Positions 55,155 to 61,377 of a stretch of DNA of 64,000 bases are shown here, one piece after another. The stretch covers positions 62,001 through 126,000 of the forward strand of contig UQAZ01000002.1 in NCBI GenBank assembly GCA_900539165.1. Reading direction: 5' to 3'. Position 1 is the stretch's first letter. Every line of letters begins with the position of its first letter. A model generated the notes under the pieces. The model did no database searches. It had not been told where the DNA came from and saw only the letters and a list, made by a program, of their open reading frames with translations. Both the position numbers and the translations under genes were made by a program. Source of the DNA: an uncultured Oscillospiraceae bacterium (lineage in GTDB: Bacteria; Bacillota; Clostridia; Oscillospirales; Acutalibacteraceae).

Positions 55155-55421
55155 ATGAAGATAAAATCAGGATTTGTAACAAGAAAAATAGGCGATAAAA
55201 TAGTGGCTGTCGCTGTCGGCGAGCGCATCAAAAGCTTTAACGGTATGATTACGATTAACGAGACCGGAGAGTTTATATGGAAATGCTTAGAAAAGGAAAC
55301 CGACATTGACGGTATCGTGAATAAAGTAATCAAGCATTATGACACGGACGAAGATTTTGCAAGACAGGCTGTCAGCAGTTTCATAGACGAGCTTAGAAAA
55401 AATAATCTACTTGACGAATGA
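55155..55421 (+). CDS. PqqD-like peptide-recognition (RRE) protein
   Basis: 88 residues of the PqqD/RiPP-recognition fold: the INETGEFIWKCLEKETDIDGIVNKV pattern (about 35-59) and a C-terminal DFARQAVSSFIDELRKNNLL helix. Such proteins bind leader peptides for radical-SAM or other RiPP enzymes. Here no radical-SAM gene or precursor peptide lies beside it. It is 9 nt after the Gfo/Idh gene and likely co-transcribed with it. Its last codons overlap the tRNA promoter. Confidence 0.78.
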   Translation: MKIKSGFVTRKIGDKIVAVAVGERIKSFNGMITINETGEFIWKCLEKETDIDGIVNKVIKHYDTDEDFARQAVSSFIDELRKNNLLDE

Positions 55422-55439
55422 TAAAAAATAGAGTACAAT
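55411..55439 (+). promoter_or_regulatory. Promoter of tRNA-Leu(CAG)
   Basis: TTGACG (55411-55416), 17-nt spacer, TACAAT (55434-55439). The -35 lies in the last codons of the PqqD-like gene. A GGCAAGC/GCTTGCC hairpin follows at about 55445-55468, in the tRNA leader. Confidence 0.6.
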
Positions 55440-55480
55440 AGGCAGGCAAGCAAAAAGCAGGCTTGCCTATTAATCTATAC

Positions 55481-55567
55481 GCAGAAGTGGCGGAATCGGC
55501 AGACGCGCTAGATTCAGGTTCTAGTGAATGCAAATTCATGAGGGTTCAAGTCCCTTCTTCTGCACCA
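55481..55567 (+). tRNA. tRNA-Leu (anticodon CAG)
   Basis: Class II tRNA. Acceptor GCAGAAG pairs with CTTCTGC, and anticodon stem CTAGA/TCTAG encloses loop TTCAGGT, giving anticodon CAG at 55515-55517. It has a long variable arm, a T-arm with GGTTCAAGTCC, and encoded CCA. Confidence 0.97.
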
Positions 55568-55570
55568 AAA

Positions 55571-55605
55571 GAGAGCGATAACCTTTAGGTTGTCGCTCTC
55601 TTTTT
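55571..55605 (+). terminator. Terminator of tRNA-Leu(CAG)
   Basis: 14-bp stem GAGAGCGATAACCT/AGGTTGTCGCTCTC and T5. Confidence 0.88.
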
Positions 55606-55612
55606 ATGTATT

Positions 55613-55627
55613 GGACTTGAACCCTCA
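55613..55627 (+). repeat. Inverted copy of the tRNA-Leu(CAG) T-arm
   Basis: GGACTTGAACCCTCA is the perfect reverse complement of tRNA bases 55539-55553. Confidence 0.8.
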
Positions 55628-55638
55628 ATTTATCGGGG

Positions 55639-55760
55639 TCCCCGAAAAGTCGGAGACTTTTTGGGGAGAGGAGGAACATATGAAGTGATTTTTGTGCCGT
55701 TGCTTGCAACGGTATTTAATCACGCAGAATGTTCCGACGAAAGTCCCTTGTTCTGCACCA
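55639..55760 (+). repeat. Structured tRNA-Leu-associated repeat, copy 2
   Basis: Hairpin 1 (TCCCCGAAAAGTC with GACTTTTTGGGGA, 55639-55667), a GAGGA linker, a long arm GGAACAT/ATGTTCC (55673-55735) with inner GTGATT/AATCAC and apical GCCGTTGC/GCAACGG, then CGACGAA and a copy of the tRNA-Leu(CAG) 3' end (55742-55760, one mismatch) ending in CCA. AGGAGG followed by ATG-AAG-TGA occurs inside. Confidence 0.78.
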
Positions 55761-55792
55761 AAAAGGCCTACTCAAATGAGTAGGTCTTTTTT
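55761..55792 (+). terminator. Terminator after repeat copy 2
   Basis: 14-bp stem (55761-55774 with 55777-55790) and T6. The sequence is unrelated to the tRNA-Leu(CAG) terminator. Confidence 0.82.
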
Positions 55793-55834
55793 GGTGCAAC
55801 AATATGGTATGCTTTAATTCTGTATTATAATTAT

Positions 55835-55953
55835 AGCAAAATTACTTCGATGTAATTTTGCTAAGAGGAGGAATATATGAAGTGATTGCTATGCCATTGC
55901 TTGCAATGGTATTTAATCACGCAGAATGTTCCGACGAAAGTTCCTTCTTCTGC
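55835..55953 (+). repeat. Structured tRNA-Leu-associated repeat, copy 3 (truncated tail)
   Basis: Hairpin 1 (AGCAAAATTAC/GTAATTTTGCT), AAGAGGA linker, long arm GGAATAT/ATGTTCC with GTGATT/AATCAC and apical GCCATTGC/GCAATGG, then CGACGAA and a tRNA-like AGTTCCTTCTTCTGC. The CCA is missing: the next bases belong to a Prp-type gene on the minus strand. Confidence 0.75.
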
Positions 55954-56037
55954 GCATACTATATCATAACCGACCTTGTCGTAGCCTGCGTGTCCTACGA
56001 CCGATAGGCGGTTAGGTTCTATGGTTATAACAGTCAT
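55954..56037 (-). pseudogene. Prp-like cysteine protease fragment, truncated by repeat copy 3
   Basis: From the ATG at 56037 (AAAGGTG before it) the frame reads a Prp/YsxB-type opening with the catalytic-His motif GHAGYDKVGYDIVCA. It then runs into repeat copy 3 and loses homology. Only about 28 of the usual 100 or more residues remain. Prp-like genes occur in phage head modules, and the adjacent fragment supports a prophage origin. Confidence 0.7.
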
Positions 56038-56070
56038 ATACTGCACCTTTGTAAACTGTATCTATCTTCA

Positions 56071-56205
56071 TTACTTGTCGCCCTCATTGTTGTTATTGAT
56101 TATGTATTCAGTAATCATTTTTAACACATTTTCATCAAAAGGCTTGTCAAGTTCTAGATTCAATATTTCATCTTCGATAGATTTTATATCCGTATTTTTC
56201 TGCAT
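56071..56205 (-). CDS. Unknown small protein in the prophage fragment
   Basis: 44 residues (start MQKNTDIKSIEDEIL, with GAAAGG upstream), acidic and helical, ending in a poly-Asn stretch. It begins 4 nt after the head-protein stop. A longer in-frame start would overlap the head gene by 74 nt. Function unknown. Confidence 0.5.
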   Translation of the reverse strand: MQKNTDIKSIEDEILNLELDKPFDENVLKMITEYIINNNNEGDK

Positions 56206-56209
56206 ATTT

Positions 56210-56545
56210 TTAAGCCTTTCTATACTCAACCTTACTACCTTTTCCTGCAAAGACTTGTGTGTCTTGAACTTTACTACTTTCAAGTTTACTATACATTTTG
56301 GCTGTTTGCAAGTCCATAACTTTATAATTTTTCGCTTTTACTCCAAAAGACTTACCAATTTCAAAATCATAAGCACCTTTTAGATTTTCAACAACCTTTT
56401 CCACTCTTGTCTTATTTGGCTGAGCCTTTAACCACTCGTTCCAATCATCTACATGTATCTTGAAAGTGCAACGACACCATGGGTGCATAGGCAGAAAGTT
56501 TATGCCCGGTACGTGGTATAGCGACAATGCGTACTTCAAATTCAC
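56210..56545 (-). pseudogene. Phage head morphogenesis (SPP1 gp7-like) protein, C-terminal fragment
   Basis: About 111 residues. The diagnostic zinc-like motif INFLPMHPWCRCTF lies near the N-terminus of what remains, where whole proteins have about 250 more residues before it. The 5' part is missing and no good ribosome site precedes the GTG at 56545, so this is a 5'-truncated remnant. Confidence 0.7.
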
Positions 56546-56577
56546 AGTAAGGAAAGCGAATAACCTATATACACAAA

Positions 56578-56607
56578 AAGCCTCGGCGAAATTAATCGTC
56601 GAGGCTT
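56578..56607 (-). terminator. Terminator of the acn-icd-rex region
   Basis: 11-bp stem (56597-56607 with 56578-56588, one G-T pair). T5 follows on the minus strand. Confidence 0.85.
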
Positions 56608-56625
56608 AAACAATACTGTTAAAGC

Positions 56626-57306
56626 TTAATCTTTATCGCAATATGCGCCGTCAAATGTTGTAACTATCGCAAATCTGCCAAATCTGTAATAACCTGTAAT
56701 ATCGGTATACAATCTATTGACATCTGTTACAGCGAAAGTAGATTTATCAATTTTTCTGACGGAATTATGGTTGCAACAAACATACACATATTTATCATCG
56801 GCAGACACAAAATGAGGTCTGTCAAATGTCGGCTGATTTTTGCCGCCGATACGAATATCCATTTTTGCGCCATCTGCGAAATAACGGATTACCGCATTTT
56901 CGCCCTCACACACCGACCAAAAGCAGTTACCATCCTCTGCAATACAACAAACAGGAGAATCATTATAGCTGAGCAAGCCGTCACGAACAAGCTCGCCGTC
57001 TGCGTTAAACAATCCCATTTCGCCGTTAGGATAAATCACAAGCACCGACCTATCCTCCAAAATCATTGCCGACGGCATAACGAAATTACCGAGTTTTTCG
57101 CTGATTTCCTTACGCTTTGAGCCGTATTTTTTAAGAAGATATGCGTCCTTTGTGACGATTTCCTTTTCGCCTGTTGAAAAATTAAGGATGAAATAATTAA
57201 CGCCGTAGCCGGTTGAATTAAGATTAGGCTTTTTTTCGACAAGTACAGCCTTGTCATCAGAAAATCTGAGGACATCGACAATTTGTCTGTTACTGATTTT
57301 AATCAA
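56626..57306 (-). CDS. Unknown protein, beta-propeller-like, downstream of rex
   Basis: 226 residues, cytoplasmic, rich in short beta strands with recurring patterns such as RSVLVIYPNGEMGLFNADGE and DDKYVYVCCNHNSVRKID, suggesting a partial beta-propeller. No recognised family. It starts 27 nt after rex on the same strand and precedes the terminator, so it may be expressed with rex. Confidence 0.6.
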   Translation of the reverse strand: MIKISNRQIVDVLRFSDDKAVLVEKKPNLNSTGYGVNYFILNFSTGEKEIVTKDAYLLKKYGSKRKEISEKLGNFVMPSAMILEDRSVLVIYPNGEMGLFNADGELVRDGLLSYNDSPVCCIAEDGNCFWSVCEGENAVIRYFADGAKMDIRIGGKNQPTFDRPHFVSADDKYVYVCCNHNSVRKIDKSTFAVTDVNRLYTDITGYYRFGRFAIVTTFDGAYCDKD

Positions 57307-57333
57307 AGCAATTCATTCCAATCCGTTTTATTT

Positions 57334-57993
57334 TTAATCTGCTTCGGCAATCTTTTCAAGCTTTTCCTTTCCGTTTCCGGTAAGAAAGCTCAATGTCATA
57401 AGGCTGTCGGTAAGGTGAACATTCTCAACAAGTGCCTCGGGATGAGCCATAGCAATGTCATAATTTGAGAAATTCCAAAAGCTCTTAACGCCGAGTCTGC
57501 AAAGCATATCGGTAAGCTCTCTCATATCATTAGACGGAATGCAGATAACCGCACAAACAGGCTGATTATCAATGCAGAAATTCTCTAAATAATTAATATG
57601 TCTTACAGGGATGCCCTGAATGATTTTGCCCGATATAGCCTCATTCTTATCAAATATTCCGACAAGCTTAAAGCCTGACTGACGGGTAAAAATCTTTGAA
57701 GCAACGGCTTTTCCGAGGTTTCCCGCACCGATAAGAATTGTTTTCACACCTGCATCTACGCACAGGATTTCGCCGATTTTAGCATAAAGCTCAGGAACAT
57801 TATAGCCATAACCCTGCTGACCGAATCCGCCAAAGCAGTTGAAATCGTGTCTGATTTGGGAGGCTGTAAGTCCCATACGCTCAGCAAGCTCCTTTGAGCT
57901 GATACGAACTATTCCGTTGTCCTTCAAGGTTTCCAAAAAGCGATAGTATCTCGGAAGCCTTTTAATTACGGAGATTGATATATCTTGTGCCAT
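57334..57993 (-). CDS. rex: Redox-sensing transcriptional repressor Rex
   Basis: 219 residues: an N-terminal winged helix (about 1-80, VIKRLPRYYRFLETL) and a Rossmann NADH-binding domain with GAGNLGKAVA near residue 90, plus a C-terminal domain-swap helix. Senses the NADH/NAD+ ratio and represses fermentation genes. Located downstream of acn and icd. Confidence 0.95.
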   Translation of the reverse strand: MAQDISISVIKRLPRYYRFLETLKDNGIVRISSKELAERMGLTASQIRHDFNCFGGFGQQGYGYNVPELYAKIGEILCVDAGVKTILIGAGNLGKAVASKIFTRQSGFKLVGIFDKNEAISGKIIQGIPVRHINYLENFCIDNQPVCAVICIPSNDMRELTDMLCRLGVKSFWNFSNYDIAMAHPEALVENVHLTDSLMTLSFLTGNGKEKLEKIAEAD

Positions 57994-58040
57994 TAAATAA
58001 CCCTCTCTAACAAATAGGTTTTACAAATAATTTCTGTATG

Positions 58041-59219
58041 TTACTCGGTCATTGAAGTAATGGTTTGCATTACATAATCACCGAATTCATCACAGGTACA
58101 GCCTGTATCTCTGCCGGTAATAATAAGCTTCTTTTCCTCAAACATACACTTATCAAGTGCTGCTTCGAGTGCGTCTGCCTGCTTTTGGTAACCGATATGA
58201 GAAAGAAGCATAACGGTAGCTCTGAGCATTGAGCAAGGGTCTGCATACTGTCCTCTGCCCTCTGTAATCATACGGGGAGCTGAGCCGTGAATAGCCTCAA
58301 ACATAGCATATCTCTTGCCGATATTTGCACTTCCCGCAGTTCCTACGCCGCCCTGGAACTCGGCAGCCTCGTCGGTAATAATATCGCCGTAAAGGTTAGG
58401 AAGAACGAAAACCTTAAAGTCTTTTCTTCTTGCAGGGTCGATAAGCTTAGCGGTAGTGATGTCAATGTACCAGTCATCTGTTACGATGTCGGGATACTGC
58501 TCACCGATTTTCTTTGCGGTATTAAGGAATTTACCGTCGGTAGTCTTAATAATATTAGCCTTTGTAATGATAGAAACCTTACCCTTATGGTTACGCTCGG
58601 CATAATCATAAGCAAGCTTTGCGATTCTGTCACAACCTTCCTGAGTTGCAACGGTAAAATCAACTGCAAGGTCGTCGGTAATATTAACACCGTAAGAACC
58701 GACTGCATAGCCACCCTCGGTATTTTCTCTAAAGAAAGTCCAGTCTATGCCCTGCTCCGGAACCTTTACCGGTCTCATATTTGCAAAGAGGTCAAGTTCC
58801 TTACGCATAGCAACATTGGCGCTCTCTACATTCGGCCACGGGTCTCCCTGACGGGGTGTCGTTGTAGGGCCTTTAAGAATAACATGGCAAGCCTTTAATT
58901 CTTCAAGAACATCATCGGGGATAGCCTTATTATGTGCGGCACGGTTTTCAATAGTAAGTCCGTCAATCATCTTGAACTCTACCTTACCGCTTGCAACTTC
59001 GTCTTTAAGGAGAAATTCGATAACTCTCTGTGATTCCTTAGTAATGATAGGGCCGATACCGTCACCGCCGCAAATGCCGATAACGATTTTATCAAGCGAC
59101 TGATAATCGGTAAATTCCTTATCCTCTTTAATTTTCTTTGCTCTTTCAAGCTGCTTTTCCATTAAAGCACGGAACTGTTCGCATGCAGCGTCAAGAGCCT
59201 TGTTTTCTTCAATATTCAT
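58041..59219 (-). CDS. icd: Isocitrate dehydrogenase
   Basis: 392-residue isocitrate/isopropylmalate dehydrogenase family member: GGDGIGPIITKE, FRENTEGGYAVGSYG and the metal-binding NLYGDIITDEAAEF. It lies 12 nt after aconitase, supporting isocitrate over isopropylmalate. NAD versus NADP use is not clear. It feeds 2-oxoglutarate to glutamate. Confidence 0.9.
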   Translation of the reverse strand: MNIEENKALDAACEQFRALMEKQLERAKKIKEDKEFTDYQSLDKIVIGICGGDGIGPIITKESQRVIEFLLKDEVASGKVEFKMIDGLTIENRAAHNKAIPDDVLEELKACHVILKGPTTTPRQGDPWPNVESANVAMRKELDLFANMRPVKVPEQGIDWTFFRENTEGGYAVGSYGVNITDDLAVDFTVATQEGCDRIAKLAYDYAERNHKGKVSIITKANIIKTTDGKFLNTAKKIGEQYPDIVTDDWYIDITTAKLIDPARRKDFKVFVLPNLYGDIITDEAAEFQGGVGTAGSANIGKRYAMFEAIHGSAPRMITEGRGQYADPCSMLRATVMLLSHIGYQKQADALEAALDKCMFEEKKLIITGRDTGCTCDEFGDYVMQTITSMTE

Positions 59220-59231
59220 TTCAATTACCTC

Positions 59232-61169
59232 TTATTTATTCATTTCTCTTGTGTAATTAAGAAGTCCTCCGCAAAGAAGCATAGCTCTTTGTCTGTCCGA
59301 AAGGTGGGAGGAATCAAGAGCGTACTCTTCATTCTTTGTAAGGTTTTTAAGTACAATATCGTTCTTGTTTTCGATACAGGAACGAATATCGGCAAGCTCA
59401 AGCTCGTCCATTTGGTCTATTCTGTCATAATCAGCCTCATTTGCAAAGGTGAACGGAAGAATGCCTGCATTTACAAGGTTTGCAATATGAATACGAGCAA
59501 AACTCTTACAAATTACAGCCTTAACACCGAGATAAAGCGGAACTAACGCTGCATGCTCACGAGACGAGCCTTGACCGTAATTTGCACCGCCGATGATAAA
59601 GCCCTTGCCGAGTTGCTTAATTCTTTCAGGGAAGCTTTCGTCACACACAGCAAAGCAATACTGTGAAAGATGAGGAATGTTTGAACGGTAAGGCAAAATC
59701 TTAGCGCCTGCCGGCATAATGTGGTCGGTTGTAATATTATCGCCGACCTTTAACACAGCCTTAGCTTCAATGCTTTCAGGCAAAGCCTCTGTCTTTGGGA
59801 AAGGCTTAATATTAGGTCCTCTGAGAACTTCAACCGAATCTGCCTCTTCAACAGAAGCGGGAGCGATAATCATATTATCATCAACAATGAAATGCTCAGG
59901 CATAGAAATATCGGGAGCTTCGCCCAAATCTCTCGGGTCTGTAAGATAACCTGTAAGAGCAGAAGCGGCGGCAACCTCGGGTGACACAAGATAAATCTTT
60001 GCGTCCTTAGTACCTGAGCGTCCCTCGAAATTACGATTAAAGGTACGAAGCGAAACACCTGCACTGTTAGGGCTTTGTCCCATACCGATACAAGGTCCGC
60101 ACGCACTTTCAAGGATTCTTGCACCGGCTGAAATCATATCGGAAAGCGCACCGTTAAGAGCAAGCATATTAAGCACCTGCTTTGAGCCTGGAGCAATACA
60201 AAGGGAAACATTAGGATTAACGGTTTTGCCCTTGAGGATAGAAGCAACCTTCATCATATCAACGAATGATGAATTTGTGCAAGAGCCGATTGCAACCTGG
60301 TCAACCTTAATTTTGCCGATTTCCTCGGTTGTTTTTACTTTATCCGGCATATGAGGACAAGCAGCCATTGGTGTAAGAGAGCAAAGGTCAATATCTATAA
60401 CCTCGTCATATACAGCGTCCTCATCAGGGAGAATTTCTGTCCAATCCTGTTCTCTGCCCTGCGCTTTAAGGAAAGCAAGAGTAATCTCATCGGACGGGAA
60501 AATCGAAGTTGTGGCACCAAGCTCTGCGCCCATATTTGTTATGGTAGCACGCTCGGGAACAGAAAGAGTTTTAACGCCCTCTCCGCCGTATTCGATAATC
60601 TTACCTACGCCGCCCTTAACGCTCATAATGCGAAGCACCTCGAGGATTACATCTTTAGCGGAAACCCACGGCTTAAGGTAGCCTGTAAGATTAATTCTGG
60701 TCATTTTAGGCATTGGGATATAGTAAGTACCGCCACCCATAGCAACGGCAACATCCATTCCGCCTGCGCCCATAGCAAGCATACCGATACCGCCACCGGT
60801 AGGAGTATGGCTGTCAGAGCCGATAAGAGTTTTTCCCGGAATGCCGAATCTTTCAAGATGAACTTGATGGCAAATACCGTTGCCCGGACGGGAATAGTAG
60901 ATACCGTGCTTTTTGGTAACGGTTTGGATAAATCTATGGTCGTCGGCATTTTCAAAGCCTGTTTGCAGAGTATTATGGTCTATGTAAGCAACAGAGCGTT
61001 CCGTTTTAACTCTATCTACTCCCATAGCTTCAAATTCAAGGTATGCCATAGTACCTGTTGCGTCCTGTGTAAGGGTTTGGTCTATGCGAAGTCCGATTTC
61101 GGTTCCGACCTTCATTTCACCCTCAACGAGATGCGATTTGATGAGTTTTTGTGCTAAAGTAAGTCCCAT
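59232..61169 (-). CDS. acn: Aconitate hydratase
   Basis: 645 residues from the ATG at 61169 (GGAGG nine bases before), shorter than the about 900-residue AcnA type and like the mitochondrial-type branch. Has GSDSHTPTGGGIGMLAMGAGG, split as GSDSHTPTGGGIG and MLAMGAGG, the 4Fe-4S cysteines (IGSCTNSSF, ACGPCIGMGQ), and the swivel-domain GGANYGQGSSREHA. Converts citrate to isocitrate; icd follows. Confidence 0.95.
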   Translation of the reverse strand: MGLTLAQKLIKSHLVEGEMKVGTEIGLRIDQTLTQDATGTMAYLEFEAMGVDRVKTERSVAYIDHNTLQTGFENADDHRFIQTVTKKHGIYYSRPGNGICHQVHLERFGIPGKTLIGSDSHTPTGGGIGMLAMGAGGMDVAVAMGGGTYYIPMPKMTRINLTGYLKPWVSAKDVILEVLRIMSVKGGVGKIIEYGGEGVKTLSVPERATITNMGAELGATTSIFPSDEITLAFLKAQGREQDWTEILPDEDAVYDEVIDIDLCSLTPMAACPHMPDKVKTTEEIGKIKVDQVAIGSCTNSSFVDMMKVASILKGKTVNPNVSLCIAPGSKQVLNMLALNGALSDMISAGARILESACGPCIGMGQSPNSAGVSLRTFNRNFEGRSGTKDAKIYLVSPEVAAASALTGYLTDPRDLGEAPDISMPEHFIVDDNMIIAPASVEEADSVEVLRGPNIKPFPKTEALPESIEAKAVLKVGDNITTDHIMPAGAKILPYRSNIPHLSQYCFAVCDESFPERIKQLGKGFIIGGANYGQGSSREHAALVPLYLGVKAVICKSFARIHIANLVNAGILPFTFANEADYDRIDQMDELELADIRSCIENKNDIVLKNLTKNEEYALDSSHLSDRQRAMLLCGGLLNYTREMNK

Positions 61170-61227
61170 CAGCAAATCCTCCTATGAATAAATAATAAAC
61201 AAACTTGTATAGTCTTTTGTCAATCTT

Positions 61228-61256
61228 ATAATAGAACATTAACAATAATTTGTCAA
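61228..61256 (-). promoter_or_regulatory. Sigma-A type promoter of acn
   Basis: Minus strand: perfect TTGACA (61251-61256), 17-nt spacer, TATTAT (61228-61233). The spacer contains TTGTTAA, like half a Rex site. Confidence 0.7.
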
Positions 61257-61307
61257 TATAATATAGGTATAGAAATTAAATTATAACAAAAATATAGCAT
61301 ATTATAA

Positions 61308-61336
61308 TTGTCAACACATAAACATAGTGATATAAT
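61308..61336 (+). promoter_or_regulatory. Sigma-A type promoter of feoAB
   Basis: TTGTCA (61308-61313), 17-nt spacer, perfect TATAAT (61331-61336). No clear Fur box is visible. Confidence 0.7.
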
Positions 61337-61377
61337 GTAAAAAAACAAGTTACAAAGCAAACGGAAGGACAAATAAG

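Larger units (their letters stand above)
55954..56545 (-). mobile_element. Decayed prophage fragment next to tRNA-Leu(CAG)
   Basis: Minus-strand order: truncated SPP1 gp7-like head protein, a 44-residue protein, truncated Prp-like protease. No integrase, terminase or lysis genes remain. It lies just after the tRNA-associated repeats, a common phage integration site. Confidence 0.65.

Noticed and set aside
55861..56046. A complete 61-residue gene across repeat copy 3
   Set aside because: Only the first 28 or so residues match Prp. The rest is read-through of the antisense strand of the structured repeat.
58041..59219. 3-isopropylmalate dehydrogenase (leuB) instead of icd
   Set aside because: It directly follows aconitase and no leuA, leuC or leuD gene is nearby, so isocitrate dehydrogenase is the better call.
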